Shown in pieces: positions 22,889-31,912 of a DNA stretch of 64,000 nucleotides. Source of the DNA: a virus. The translations under genes were made by a program, and so were the position numbers. How positions within the stretch are numbered: the stretch's first letter is position 1; each line of letters opens with the position of its first letter. The DNA is taken from positions 1-64,000 of the IMG/VR virus record IMGVR_UViG_3300017729_001080; one strand, 5' to 3'. Below the pieces are notes generated by a model. That model worked only from the letters and a program-made list of their open reading frames with translations. It was not told where the DNA came from and made no database searches.

Positions 22889-23742
22889 TATATGTCATCT
22901 TCGATTGAAGAATTTTGTTGAAATATTTTACCAACATTACCAGAAAAGGTAAAGTGCCCTACATGGTCTAAATTGATTAGTGGGTCTAGCCAAACTTCAC
23001 CACCTAATGCTTGCCATCTACGACAAAATGCGTAGTCCTCTGATAGATACCGCTTTGTATCTTGTTCATGCATACAATCAAAAAATAGATAAGTCCATTT
23101 AGCAAATTCTTCATCCATATTCAAATCATTATTAAAATACAAATCAGGATAAGCGGAAATCATTTTTTCAATTACTTCACGTTTTATCAACATAAAACCA
23201 GTTGCCGCGTCACGTAACTTTACCAACCCATCTTTAGTTTTTATTTTACGTGAATTGTCTTCTTCTATGTTCCAATCAAAATTCAATGCATAATTGGCGC
23301 CTGCTTGTTTCAAATCTTCTAATGTATCCGCACGGCCACCTAGTATTCTACGTTCTATGCCTCTCCAATCTAAATCTTTTTTTGGATATGCACCGACTAT
23401 AATATCTTTATCATGTTGCAACATATGTAAGATATCAATACAATCAAAATTAACATCAGCGTCAATAAACATTAAATGTGTTGCTTTTGGATTAGCCATA
23501 AAGTACGCAACCATATGACAACGGGCTCTTGATATCAACGATTCATTTGCACTAGTTGTAACTGAGTAAGGTATTTCGTGTCTAGTATACATCATATGTG
23601 CCTTAGTCCAACTACGAAAGAAAGGCTCTGTGATTTGTCCACCATAACAAGGGGTACAATAATGAACGTGAGTTTTTGAAATAAACTCTAAGTCAATATT
23701 TTTGCGATAATTTTGAAATTTTTCTAGTATGTTTTGATCCAT
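22888..23742 (-). CDS. GT-A type glycosyltransferase
   Basis: 284 residues. The nucleotide-sugar fold shows THVHYCTPCYGGQ at the start, NESLISRARCHMVAYF, and the D-x-D metal motif in LMFIDADVNF (Asp93, Asp95). IVGAYPKK and SEDYAFCRRWQALGGEVWLDP near residue 240 follow. Such enzymes are frequent in marine T4-like phages; acceptor unknown. It has its own early promoter. Confidence 0.82.
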   Translation of the reverse strand: MDQNILEKFQNYRKNIDLEFISKTHVHYCTPCYGGQITEPFFRSWTKAHMMYTRHEIPYSVTTSANESLISRARCHMVAYFMANPKATHLMFIDADVNFDCIDILHMLQHDKDIIVGAYPKKDLDWRGIERRILGGRADTLEDLKQAGANYALNFDWNIEEDNSRKIKTKDGLVKLRDAATGFMLIKREVIEKMISAYPDLYFNNDLNMDEEFAKWTYLFFDCMHEQDTKRYLSEDYAFCRRWQALGGEVWLDPLINLDHVGHFTFSGNVGKIFQQNSSIEDDI

Positions 23743-23767
23743 TATTCACCTACATAGTTATATACTA

Positions 23768-23796
23768 ATAATACTATATTTAGTGAGGAATGTCAA
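23768..23796 (-). promoter_or_regulatory. Sigma70-type promoter for glycosyltransferase
   Basis: TTGACA, 17 bp, TATTAT on the minus strand, about 25 bases before the ATG. Confidence 0.72.
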
Positions 23797-23802
23797 TAGT
23801 TA

Positions 23803-24498
23803 TTATGGACCAGTATTGCGTTTTGTTTTTTCGTCTTGTATCCACTGCTTTGCTTGACGCTTAGACGGTGGTTGAATAAGAAACTTATCAATTTGATTGT
23901 TAACTTTTGAAAAGTTTTCTGCTCTTTCTGGATCTTCAAGTCCGCCAGAATTATCTACAATGTGGAAGTTGCCTGCACGAAATAGTTGCTGAAACTTCAT
24001 AAGATTTTGTTGTACTGAATTCCACATCTTATTAACTTGTTCTCTAGGAAGACTTCTTGGGCGATCCTGATTACGTTTCTGTGCAACTTCTTCACTTGTG
24101 TTTACAAACAACATCATAGTGTCATAACCAAGTTGATGTAACTGTTCTTGTGCTTTTGATACTTTTGCAACGTCTTTGCCAGTACCATCAATTATAAGTC
24201 CTAATCTTCCTGCGATATGTGATGCTTCTTTATTCGCAGTAATCTCTTTAGCACGATTACGAATTCTTTGTCCTTCATCTGAATAGATATTGTCAGGAGT
24301 TAATTCTTTACCTGCTTTGCCCATCATAAACTCGAAAATGTCATCAGAGTTTATAGGTTTAAGTCCAGTACCTTTTAGTAATTTTTTAGCAACAAAAGTT
24401 TTACCTGCGCCTGGGCCTCCAGCAAAAAATACTGCTTTAAAAATATGAGGGTCATTGACGCCTTCTTCCATTGGTTTTAAAATTTCTTCAATACGCAT
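23803..24498 (-). CDS. Zeta-toxin-like P-loop kinase
   Basis: 231 residues. Walker A is FFAGGPGAGKTFVAKKLL (residues ~24-41), followed by INSDDIFEFMM, with Asp placed as in zeta/AAA kinases that bind a substrate hydroxyl. LGLIIDGTGKD and a lid with RNQDRPRSLPREQV complete the pattern. Zeta toxins phosphorylate UDP-N-acetylglucosamine, while phage relatives may act on other small molecules or RNA. No antitoxin is seen beside it, so toxin function is not implied. A late-type promoter precedes it. Confidence 0.75.
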   Translation of the reverse strand: MRIEEILKPMEEGVNDPHIFKAVFFAGGPGAGKTFVAKKLLKGTGLKPINSDDIFEFMMGKAGKELTPDNIYSDEGQRIRNRAKEITANKEASHIAGRLGLIIDGTGKDVAKVSKAQEQLHQLGYDTMMLFVNTSEEVAQKRNQDRPRSLPREQVNKMWNSVQQNLMKFQQLFRAGNFHIVDNSGGLEDPERAENFSKVNNQIDKFLIQPPSKRQAKQWIQDEKTKRNTGP

Positions 24499-24516
24499 AA
24501 TTAAACTCCTTATATC

Positions 24517-24524
24517 TATTTATC
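24517..24524 (-). promoter_or_regulatory. Late-type promoter
   Basis: GATAAATA on the minus strand, 19 bases before the zeta-like kinase ATG, with AAGGAG between. Confidence 0.6.
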
Positions 24525-24526
24525 AT

Positions 24527-25192
24527 TTAAGAGAGTTTTATCCATGGCATTGGATCATCAGTATTTCTACTTAAATCTAATATATGATTATCCATTATTG
24601 TCGTATGTACACTATTTACTACACGGCCTGCATATTCTTCTATATTAGTTTCATCTAAGTATGACGGACTCATACATGCTATTTTCATATTCTCTTTGCT
24701 ACATGCCATCCATTGTTGCTGTTGCATCTGTCTTATACTAATATAATCTTTATACTTAAATTTATATGCGGCAGTCTTATCAGTTACAGTGATAGAACTT
24801 GTAATGAATATAACATTTATATCTTTTTTACCACTACGTCTATTTGATGATTGAACTTCATTAAGAACGTGTGATATAGTATTAATAACTGTTACTGGGT
24901 ATGACCATTTCCATGAGTATGGGTCCTGATGTTGGTTTATATGTTTAAGTCCTTGATTCCAGTGAGGAGGTTCATCCTTTGGTAAAAAATCACACTTTTG
25001 ATTTATGATTATATAATCTGGTACTTTCATCCTTGATACTTTTTCTACACAACCTTGAGTATCAACAAATACAAAATTGTCTCTACCAAATATCTCAACA
25101 TCATCATTATATCTAATTTGTTGCTGTCTAATAATTTCTTTACTAAAGTCTGATGTTTGTCCAAATATCCAGATTAACTTTTTATTTTTCAT
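24527..25192 (-). CDS. Rossmann-fold, SDR-like protein
   Basis: 221 residues. WIFGQTSDFSKEI (residues 8-20) looks like a modified nucleotide-binding first turn. VIFITSSITV near 130 and a Tyr-rich helix (AAYKFKYKDYISIRQMQQQQW) occupy the places of the SDR Ser-Tyr-Lys region. The canonical YxxxK cannot be placed with certainty, so enzymatic activity is unproven. The start overlaps the end of the next gene upstream by 4 bases. Confidence 0.5.
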   Translation of the reverse strand: MKNKKLIWIFGQTSDFSKEIIRQQQIRYNDDVEIFGRDNFVFVDTQGCVEKVSRMKVPDYIIINQKCDFLPKDEPPHWNQGLKHINQHQDPYSWKWSYPVTVINTISHVLNEVQSSNRRSGKKDINVIFITSSITVTDKTAAYKFKYKDYISIRQMQQQQWMACSKENMKIACMSPSYLDETNIEEYAGRVVNSVHTTIMDNHILDLSRNTDDPMPWIKLS

Positions 25193-25893
25193 GGTGCTGT
25201 CATCCTAAGGCCTGCTTGAGCCAGAGTTGCCGATTCTGTATAGTGTGTTTTTGCATCAATAAGTGTACTATGCACATCAAGTCCATCATCAAAATGTCTT
25301 TTTATGTATCTTGCTAATTCTTTATTTTGTTGATGACTCATATGACACACTCTTCCTAGACTGGAATCTTCCCATATATCTATAGTTGGCATCATATCTT
25401 TCATATCTAATTTACTGATGTTAGCTAATTCCCTAGTATTTAAAATCAATGTTTTATCGTGTAAAGAACTCACTGCACGTTTTACTGCATCATCAACGAA
25501 ATCAAATGTATCAGGATAATGAACACGTAAAGTATGTGCCGCATGTAATACTTGCAGATTAACTTTTTCATCATTTGAAATGTTAAATTTAGAAAATTTA
25601 AATTGATTATTTAAAGCCATAGATTCTGTAGCATTACGAGAATTGTAAAGTAATTCATGGTTTGTACTATTGTTGATTAAATGCAGTCGGCCTGGTTCAG
25701 TACATATAAAAATAATTTTAGAATACTCTTGTAATCTATCGATATTATCTAAAAGTTTTCTATATGAATAAGACAATGAAGTTCCATATAGTGCAAAGTT
25801 TTCTTGTGGTTCATCGCTTAGTTGCGATAATATAGTTGGCCAGCCTATGGCGCCATTCTCATGTGCAAAACTATCTCCAAAAATACCTATCAT
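25189..25893 (-). CDS. SGNH-like hydrolase, second copy
   Basis: 234 residues. IGIFGDSFAHENG (GDS nucleophile, Ser8) and NFALYGTSLSYSYRK supply blocks I and II. CHMSHQQNKELARYI near residue 185 may hold the catalytic His, but the usual Asp two residues earlier is absent. Shorter and more divergent than the copy at 15.0 kb. It sits beside the tail genes. Confidence 0.58.
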   Translation of the reverse strand: MIGIFGDSFAHENGAIGWPTILSQLSDEPQENFALYGTSLSYSYRKLLDNIDRLQEYSKIIFICTEPGRLHLINNSTNHELLYNSRNATESMALNNQFKFSKFNISNDEKVNLQVLHAAHTLRVHYPDTFDFVDDAVKRAVSSLHDKTLILNTRELANISKLDMKDMMPTIDIWEDSSLGRVCHMSHQQNKELARYIKRHFDDGLDVHSTLIDAKTHYTESATLAQAGLRMTAP

Positions 25894-25898
25894 TAATA

Positions 25899-27629
25899 TT
25901 ACCTAACATTTTGGTCTATAGAGTTCCACTGCACTACTGCACTGGCATAATTTCGTTTGATACGATTTATCAGTCTAGTTGTATGTGGTGCGACTTTAGA
26001 ATTCAAAAGTTCTAGTTTGTTTTGCTCTTTGCTATCGATTCTAAATTTATTTCCTTCTGATTCATAAACTAGCTGAGAATTAGCTGATTTTAATTCTACT
26101 GAAACCGATGTTTCATCCTGTGCTAATTGTTCAGAAAGTATGATTGCTTGTTGCTTTAATTCTTCTGTAGAAAAAGTTTTTGTTGCAACTGCTTGGTTAA
26201 TAAACATCTTTAGATGTTTTATATCTCTTTTTAATTCTAACAATGTATTAGAATATGCTCCTTGCCATTGCCTCCAGGCATCACTTGATATAATTGTTGG
26301 TGTTGTCTTTGGTGTATTAGTTGATGTCGATGGCAATGAGCCAGTTTTAGGTGTAGCTGAAAGCACTGTTCCTCCTACTGCATTCTTAATAGTATCAAAA
26401 GTGTCTCCGAATATACCCGTAACTTCTGCAAATAAATTATGCAAATATGCGTCTAATGGTTTATGTAATTTTGCAGTTTCAGTAAATGGTGATTGTGGGA
26501 CTCCAGGAGATTGTGATGCTTCTTGTTTTGCTTGGTCCATTGTTTTAATAACAGTACCAGCATCCGCCCTACTATCAATAGATGTAGGAATAGATGAAAG
26601 TGCATTCATCGGTGCATTAAGTTTATTAACTGCACCTTTCATTTCATTACTTCCTGTATTAAGTATTACTGCCATTTGACATGGATCTAATGCCGCCGCC
26701 GCCATTGATAATGCCAATGCTTTTGAAAGTAATTCACTTGCTAAACCTAATAACTTTTGGGCTTCCATTGCAATCTGGTTTGTAACATCTGCAATCGCAT
26801 TTGTTACTTTTCCTACCATACTTCCTATCTGCCCTAATATACCACTGAGTGCCGATGTCGCTGAATTTATAACACCAGATACTGCATTAATTACATCACC
26901 TATAATGCCTCCTGCACCACTTATCGCACTAGTAATTTGGTCTATAATTCCTGATATGCCTGATTGTTGTAAAAACCCACCTAATTTATCAAATGCATTA
27001 TCAATAAAATCCATTGTGCCATCAAACCCACCACTTAGCACTCCTAATATTTCATTAAAAAACGAACAACTATCTTTTTGTTCGCCAAACTGAGAATTCA
27101 TTCCAGCTAAAGCACTAGCATCTGATAGTGTTTTCGGCAAATCACTCATTTGTCCTGTCGTATGTGTTTTTAAAGAATTAAATAGTGCAAGGCCTAATGC
27201 CCCTATACCCAATACTTTAATTACATTACCTACATCAACACCTGTTAATTCTAATATGCCGGCAAAAATTGCTGTTTGCTCTATAGCACTAAAGGACCCA
27301 AAAGCACCTGCTAACGCTGTAACATTTGCTAACGTTGGGTTTAGTGCAAAGTTGTTTATGATGCCGATACTATTATCTGCTCTTCCAATATATGGATTTG
27401 TAAAGTTGTTACCTGCAACTTCACTGGCAATAGTTGATAATGCAGACTGTCTATTAAACTGTTCTTGTCTTGCTATCAATAATGCTTCTTGCCCTGGTGT
27501 AAGTGATGCAGATGATGTTGTACTATAATACTGTGCAGGCGTGGTATTTACGTTTGAAAACGTGTATTGTCCTCCGCCTCTATTTACAAATTCTTGATAT
27601 AGTCTTTCAATTTCTGCTTCACTAGCCAT
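25899..27629 (-). CDS. Large virion/tail-associated protein with hydrophobic glycine-rich core
   Basis: 576 residues. Polar termini surround a long hydrophobic, glycine/serine/isoleucine-rich middle (residues ~130-310: repeated SGIIDQITSAISGAGG-type segments), which looks like an amphipathic membrane-interacting region. It lies next to a PAAR gene and is read in the same direction, which suggests a tail or baseplate role such as an injected or spike-linked protein. No family recognised with confidence. Confidence 0.65.
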   Translation of the reverse strand: MASEAEIERLYQEFVNRGGGQYTFSNVNTTPAQYYSTTSSASLTPGQEALLIARQEQFNRQSALSTIASEVAGNNFTNPYIGRADNSIGIINNFALNPTLANVTALAGAFGSFSAIEQTAIFAGILELTGVDVGNVIKVLGIGALGLALFNSLKTHTTGQMSDLPKTLSDASALAGMNSQFGEQKDSCSFFNEILGVLSGGFDGTMDFIDNAFDKLGGFLQQSGISGIIDQITSAISGAGGIIGDVINAVSGVINSATSALSGILGQIGSMVGKVTNAIADVTNQIAMEAQKLLGLASELLSKALALSMAAAALDPCQMAVILNTGSNEMKGAVNKLNAPMNALSSIPTSIDSRADAGTVIKTMDQAKQEASQSPGVPQSPFTETAKLHKPLDAYLHNLFAEVTGIFGDTFDTIKNAVGGTVLSATPKTGSLPSTSTNTPKTTPTIISSDAWRQWQGAYSNTLLELKRDIKHLKMFINQAVATKTFSTEELKQQAIILSEQLAQDETSVSVELKSANSQLVYESEGNKFRIDSKEQNKLELLNSKVAPHTTRLINRIKRNYASAVVQWNSIDQNVR

Positions 27630-27638
27630 CTTATTATC

Positions 27639-27932
27639 CTAACTATTTACAATAACATTTCCTGACCCAGAAACAACTTTAATGCCACATGAAAATGAAT
27701 CGCCTACTCTTCCCAATGGACGCCCATTGACAAAAACATTATGCGAACCTACAACAAGAGGAGTTACATGTGGTGTACAAAAAGGCGGTACACCGTGTGG
27801 TGTATCCTTGTCATTCACTCTAAATGCATTTAATCCATTGATGATTACATTTTCAGAACCTGCATCGCACGTACCTGGTCCACAGGGTGAGTGTGCTGAT
27901 GTACTATCTGTTGTTCTTGCGGCACTTGGCAT
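27639..27932 (-). CDS. PAAR-domain spike tip protein
   Basis: 97 residues of alternating short strands with the PAAR repeats. They include DSTSAHSPCGPGTC, NVIINGLNAFRVNDKDTPHG, HNVFVNGRPLGRVGDSFSCG and GSGNVIVNS. PAAR proteins form the sharp metal-binding cone at the tip of the T4-type baseplate spike. His and Cys residues are available for the metal. Adjacent to the large tail-associated gene. Confidence 0.9.
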   Translation of the reverse strand: MPSAARTTDSTSAHSPCGPGTCDAGSENVIINGLNAFRVNDKDTPHGVPPFCTPHVTPLVVGSHNVFVNGRPLGRVGDSFSCGIKVVSGSGNVIVNS

Positions 27933-28237
27933 TACGTTATTAATCCTGAGTCTGGTGTAACTAATCCGCTTGTTGCAGATTGATACGCTTTGGTCGTTTC
28001 TTTGTTTGTTTGCAAAACAGAAACTATTTTATCATCACGTAATACAACTTCGCCTTCACTATCACCTGTTACAGTAAATGGCTGAAACGAAATCTGTTGT
28101 CCAAAGACCAAAGTCAATGGTTTTTTAACGACAAAATCTGTACCGTTTTCACTTACAAACTTACCTAGCAATTCTTGTCCACCAGTCATTACTAATGTGA
28201 CAATATCGCCTTCTTTATATTGTTTTGTTTTTAACAT
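27932..28237 (-). CDS. Sm-like small beta-barrel phage protein
   Basis: 101 residues. GDIVTLVMTGGQELLGKFVSENGTDFVVKKP follows the strand pattern of LSm-like barrels. The C-terminal tail is polar and Thr/Ser-rich. It overlaps the PAAR start by one base. Role unknown; comparable small proteins are widespread in T4-like marine phages. Confidence 0.6.
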   Translation of the reverse strand: MLKTKQYKEGDIVTLVMTGGQELLGKFVSENGTDFVVKKPLTLVFGQQISFQPFTVTGDSEGEVVLRDDKIVSVLQTNKETTKAYQSATSGLVTPDSGLIT

Positions 28238-28248
28238 TTGCTTTCTCG

Positions 28249-28256
28249 TATTTATG
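28249..28256 (-). promoter_or_regulatory. Late-type promoter variant CATAAATA
   Basis: CATAAATA on the minus strand, 12 bases before the Sm-like gene; 7 of 8 match to TATAAATA. Confidence 0.45.
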
Positions 28257-28275
28257 TTGTTAATTATATATGTAT

Positions 28276-28716
28276 TTATTTCCGATCCTTAAGAGTCGAA
28301 TTAATCTTCTTTTTATCAAACTTTTCCATAATATGCAAGTCTTTTTTGTGCTTTTCATATTCACATACTTGGCCGTTTGCTCTATTTAAGATATATCCAT
28401 CACAATATGCAACTAAGTACATATCACCATGTAACATATCATGTACTAACCAAAGTTGGTTATCTCTGTCTGGACATGCAAAATCTACAGTATAATAACA
28501 CCCTAGACCATTACCACTATGCGTATACCAACCTTCATTGATGTATTCCCAGATATCTGGCCAGGTGTACATATCATCATAGTTGAAGCCATGTGTTGCT
28601 GGATCAAGGCTTGTAAACCAATCCATAGTTTCTTGTAGTTGCTTTTTAGAGAAGTCTTTTTGAAGTTCTAGTCTTATCTGTCGCCACTCATAAAGCAAAG
28701 TAGCTTTATCACGCAT
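28276..28716 (-). CDS. Hypothetical protein, 146 residues
   Basis: No recognised domain. Rich in Asp, Trp and Tyr in the middle (FNYDDMYTWPDIWEYINEGWY) and lysine-rich at the C-terminus. It follows the tail-fibre-like gene by one base and probably shares its transcript. Part of the sequence (LWLVHDMLHGDMYLVAYCDGYIL) resembles in style the 106-residue protein at 45.2 kb (VDWCNTHCKDFYVAYQGKLYF). Confidence 0.55.
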   Translation of the reverse strand: MRDKATLLYEWRQIRLELQKDFSKKQLQETMDWFTSLDPATHGFNYDDMYTWPDIWEYINEGWYTHSGNGLGCYYTVDFACPDRDNQLWLVHDMLHGDMYLVAYCDGYILNRANGQVCEYEKHKKDLHIMEKFDKKKINSTLKDRK

Positions 28717-28717
28717 A

Positions 28718-29500
28718 TTACATTGTCCATCTTTTAACCGTAAAACTTATATCTGTTTCAAATCCTGCATTTTGTGTATAATTAAACTTGATATCATCGC
28801 CGTCAATTACTGCATCAAAATTAATATTTGAAAATTCATCTGGTTCTGCAATGTTATCTCCATCATCTTGCCAAATTTCTGTGTTATCATCGCTAAGTTT
28901 TACTTGGTTGATACCTTGCGGAACACCATTAATTACTTTAATTTTTCCTACTCTTACATATGTCACATTGCCGTCAGTTTGTTTTAATGAGTAGTCAATA
29001 AAGAATGATGTACAATCTGTCTTAAGATATCTTAAAAATGTACCTGCTGTTGTTTTTAGTTCTTTGTTAAATAGACTTGAACGCCTGCCTGTTGCCGCAT
29101 CTAACGATTGTAAATGCTGGTCTGCAAACATTTGATTAAAAGAGTTTTCTGTTACAACTTCTACGTTACGTCTTGCACGTCCGTATTCATGTACGTTAAA
29201 TGAACCTGATGTGTCCATTGCAGTTATCAACGCATCAACATCTGAAACCTGACGAATAACTAAATCTTCATCAATAGTTAAACCTGGTTCTGGGTTGTCT
29301 GCACTATCTAACCAAGACTGAACAACTGCTTGTGCATTTGTAAATGGATCAAACTGTAATTCATTGATTGCTGAATCAATACCAACATATAACTGATTGG
29401 TATCATAAGCAAAGCCCATTTCTCCTGTTTCAAGGGTATCTGCACTAATTTCTTTTCTTAGTCCACGTCTGAGTAAAATTTTAACGTTAGTTGTAGCCAT
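28718..29500 (-). CDS. Tail fibre / structural protein with N-terminal fibre-type motif
   Basis: 260 residues. ILLRRGLRKEISADTLETGEMGFAYDTNQLYVG (key residues Arg11-Gly, Glu26-Met-Gly and Tyr37) is the short repeat found at the start of many phage fibre and tropism proteins. There a small domain attaches the chain to a baseplate. The rest is beta-rich and has no enzyme motifs. It has an SD (AGGAG) and a late promoter inside the end of the upstream gene. Confidence 0.68.
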   Translation of the reverse strand: MATTNVKILLRRGLRKEISADTLETGEMGFAYDTNQLYVGIDSAINELQFDPFTNAQAVVQSWLDSADNPEPGLTIDEDLVIRQVSDVDALITAMDTSGSFNVHEYGRARRNVEVVTENSFNQMFADQHLQSLDAATGRRSSLFNKELKTTAGTFLRYLKTDCTSFFIDYSLKQTDGNVTYVRVGKIKVINGVPQGINQVKLSDDNTEIWQDDGDNIAEPDEFSNINFDAVIDGDDIKFNYTQNAGFETDISFTVKRWTM

Positions 29501-29516
29501 CTAAAACTCCTAATTA

Positions 29517-30206
29517 CTACATGTATTTATCAAAATACTCTTGAACCTTGTTCGCCCATTGTAGCGAATACTTGTCAAATTCGTTTTCTTCTACAACAAA
29601 TTCTTGATAATTGCCCATGTTGTCTGCTTCTGCATCCCAACCAATCATCATGATAACAATAGTTTTGATATCTGTTCCATGTATCTCATTATGTGCGGCC
29701 GAATATGCGGCACCTTGTAAAAAATAATCATCAATCCATTCACGTTTTTTTGGTTTACGAGAAGTCTTAAAGTCAATGATTGCAGGCTTCCCTTTCCATA
29801 CACCAACACAATCAGTGGTACCTGCATATAATCCGGGATAGTACAGAGGAACTTCTGTACCCCAAACTTCATCTACGTTTGAGAGTCCTTTGTCAATAAC
29901 AATGTCTGATAATTCTTTTGCCATTTGATGAATAAGATTAGACCCATTTGGTCTATCTTCTTCAAGTATAAATTTTTCGATATGTAAGTGAACTTGTGTG
30001 CCTATACCTGTTGCAAGTTTCATAATGCGATTTGCTTCTTCATCGCCTACTCTTTTGCGCCATTCATATAATGCAGTTTTGTCCTTAAGTGCATCCAGCA
30101 CTGTAGTAACACTCGGTAATGGTTTTCCTGTAGGTGTTTGATAATGTCGAGATCCATCCACATTAACACGTTCTAAGGGTTGATAGTTATATTTTTCTAG
30201 TAGCAT
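29517..30206 (-). CDS. PD-(D/E)XK exonuclease, RecB/MGME1-like
   Basis: 229 residues. LPSVTTVLDALKDKTALYEWRKR (residues ~30-52, compact start of the RecB-type nuclease) leads to GIGTQVHLHIEKF. The catalytic core follows: Asp in GTTDCVGVWKGKPAIIDFKTSRK (Asp131, Asp143, Lys145), and the QGAAYS helix (Gln at ~165). The motif order matches the Cas4/RecB exonuclease clan. Cyanophage relatives exist. It has an early promoter although it is embedded among late genes, so early host or phage DNA processing is the likely role. Confidence 0.85.
   Translation of the reverse strand: MLLEKYNYQPLERVNVDGSRHYQTPTGKPLPSVTTVLDALKDKTALYEWRKRVGDEEANRIMKLATGIGTQVHLHIEKFILEEDRPNGSNLIHQMAKELSDIVIDKGLSNVDEVWGTEVPLYYPGLYAGTTDCVGVWKGKPAIIDFKTSRKPKKREWIDDYFLQGAAYSAAHNEIHGTDIKTIVIMMIGWDAEADNMGNYQEFVVEENEFDKYSLQWANKVQEYFDKYM
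29524..29531 (-). promoter_or_regulatory. Late-type promoter inside the nuclease gene end
   Basis: GATAAATA followed by C on the minus strand, in the last codons of the upstream nuclease gene, about 25 bases before the fibre-like gene. Confidence 0.55.
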
Positions 30207-30212
30207 ACTAAT

Positions 30213-30241
30213 AGTATACTACAGAATCATATAGAATGCAA
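30213..30241 (-). promoter_or_regulatory. Sigma70-type promoter for the PD-(D/E)XK nuclease
   Basis: TTGCAT, 17 bp, TATACT on the minus strand, just before the ATG region; the -35 differs from consensus. Confidence 0.6.
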
Positions 30242-30248
30242 GTGAAAC

Positions 30249-30692
30249 TTACAAATTTTCGTTAATTTGTGCGATTAAATCTGCTTTAGTTTTTCTTCGG
30301 TCTAGTGACAAACCTAAATTTTCTTCTGCCCACATGTCTATTTCTTTCTTAGTCATTGATGCAAAATCTGGTCTTTCAGCAAGTGACACAGACTTTTTAG
30401 CCATAATAGCTTCTTTTTCTGCTCTTGCTTCTGTGATAATCTCAGGTGTTGTGATAACTTCCGCTTCTGCAATCTTACGTTCTTCTCTAGTAGATATTGC
30501 TTTCTTGTCTGCAACTCTTTGCATAAATTCACGGTGTCTTTTAGCACTAGCAATTTCTTTACGAACTTCTTTTTGTGAGTCCGATAATTTTTCTGTGCCT
30601 TTGTTTGCGTTATCTTCTAAATCCTGAGCAACCTTATTTGCCATTTCTTTTTTAGAAATAATATTGTGTTCGCCTTTAATAATTAAGCCCAT
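30249..30692 (-). CDS. Hypothetical helical protein
   Basis: 147 residues, mostly helical and charged (EVRKEIASAKRHREFMQRVADKKAI). The end LSLDRRKTKADLIAQINENL resembles the small SAP/LEM-like helix pair. Overlaps the upstream gene's stop by one base. Likely virion-associated from context. Confidence 0.55.
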   Translation of the reverse strand: MGLIIKGEHNIISKKEMANKVAQDLEDNANKGTEKLSDSQKEVRKEIASAKRHREFMQRVADKKAISTREERKIAEAEVITTPEIITEARAEKEAIMAKKSVSLAERPDFASMTKKEIDMWAEENLGLSLDRRKTKADLIAQINENL

Positions 30693-31018
30693 TATTTTAT
30701 CCTCTTATTCGCTGTTTTAACAGCAAGTTTTTTAACTGTTTCGCGGTCTTTTTCTTTATCATTGTTTCCACCAGATGGGGCTCCGGCTAAATCAATGGTA
30801 TCGACTGTTACTTTACTAACATACTTGCTATTAGACAATATATCTACTAAACTTTCTGGAGTAACACTATACCCCATGTCTGTCAACTCATCTACCATCA
30901 TATCAGTACCTACGGTGCCAATATCATTTGCTTTTAGTCTAACAAGATACGCATTTATATCATTACGCATCTGTGCATTGTAGTTTGCGTCTTCGTTCAA
31001 CAGACTTGAAATTTTCAT
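30692..31018 (-). CDS. Hypothetical protein, 108 residues
   Basis: No recognised domain. Starts MKISSLLNED, a style common to head-region proteins of marine T4-like phages. The lysine-rich tail overlaps the next gene's start. Confidence 0.55.
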   Translation of the reverse strand: MKISSLLNEDANYNAQMRNDINAYLVRLKANDIGTVGTDMMVDELTDMGYSVTPESLVDILSNSKYVSKVTVDTIDLAGAPSGGNNDKEKDRETVKKLAVKTANKRIK

Positions 31019-31020
31019 GT

Positions 31021-31860
31021 TTAGTCTCTTTTCGCACGACCTAATGGTTCATCAATTTCACCCGATGCAGATTCGTCGCCACCGGCTATATCTGCCGTAA
31101 TGTCGCTTTCCATATCATCTTGCATGTCGCCGCCCATTTCGTTGTCAGCTGGTGCCATTGAATCATCTGATGCCGCTTCGCCTGAAAGAACTAGAGTAGC
31201 ATTATTAACTGAATCTTTTGCTGTTCGTGCCGAGTCTAATAAACTAGCAATCGCTGAATCAACAGAAGATTTAAATGTTCCTGCTTGGTCTGGTCCATGG
31301 GTATAAGCCATTTCATCAGATAGTGGACCTAATTGGTCGTTTTGAATTTTACCTAATTTTTCGATAACGTCTTGTAGTTCGTCTACGATACCACGTGCCG
31401 CCATTGTAATTTCAGCCTCAGCCGCGTCACCTTCTAGTAGTTTATTCAACTGTGCTAGAAGACTTTCTTCTAAATTTTCATTAGAAACCTCGGCAGATTT
31501 TTTATCTGTATTTTCCATTTTTGGTTCCTTTGTTTTAGTGTTTTCTTCGGCCTTCTTAGCGTGAACAGCCTTACGTTGTGCATCACTTACGTATTTGTGT
31601 TTTCCACCTTCGTCAAGTGTTTGCTCTTTGTGTGCTTTCAACAATGACTTAACTGTTTCTAGCATCATCATAGTTTCTACGTACTCACGGTTTTGATAGT
31701 CTGAACGCATTTCACGTTTCTTTGATTCCAGCTTATCTTTAGCCTCGCTTAATGATTTCAAGTCTCCTTCAACTGAATAATTGAAGTTTGACTTGAGATA
31801 CTCATTTAGTTTTGACGATATCATTATTGTATCTGTCTTAAAAAAGTTTGTACTTCTCAT
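31021..31860 (-). CDS. Hypothetical virion-associated or scaffold-like protein
   Basis: 279 residues, strongly acidic C-terminal half (MGGDMQDDMESDITADIAGG) with a helical, coiled-coil-like centre (LSEAKDKLESKKREM). This composition is often seen in scaffold or internal head proteins, but no family was identified. Late promoter upstream. A start at the internal MISSKLNEY is possible; no SD favours either. Confidence 0.55.
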   Translation of the reverse strand: MRSTNFFKTDTIMISSKLNEYLKSNFNYSVEGDLKSLSEAKDKLESKKREMRSDYQNREYVETMMMLETVKSLLKAHKEQTLDEGGKHKYVSDAQRKAVHAKKAEENTKTKEPKMENTDKKSAEVSNENLEESLLAQLNKLLEGDAAEAEITMAARGIVDELQDVIEKLGKIQNDQLGPLSDEMAYTHGPDQAGTFKSSVDSAIASLLDSARTAKDSVNNATLVLSGEAASDDSMAPADNEMGGDMQDDMESDITADIAGGDESASGEIDEPLGRAKRD

Positions 31861-31896
31861 GGTAATTGCCCCATTACATAATATGTTTATATTATG

Positions 31897-31904
31897 TATT
31901 TATC
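31897..31904 (-). promoter_or_regulatory. Late-type promoter
   Basis: GATAAATA followed by C on the minus strand, 36 bases before the ATG of the 279-residue protein. Confidence 0.6.
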
Positions 31905-31912
31905 TTTTTAAA

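Noticed and set aside
23803-24498. Toxin-antitoxin module based on the zeta-like kinase
   Set aside because: No epsilon-type antitoxin gene beside it; neighbours are a glycosyltransferase and an SDR-like gene. Reported only as a kinase.
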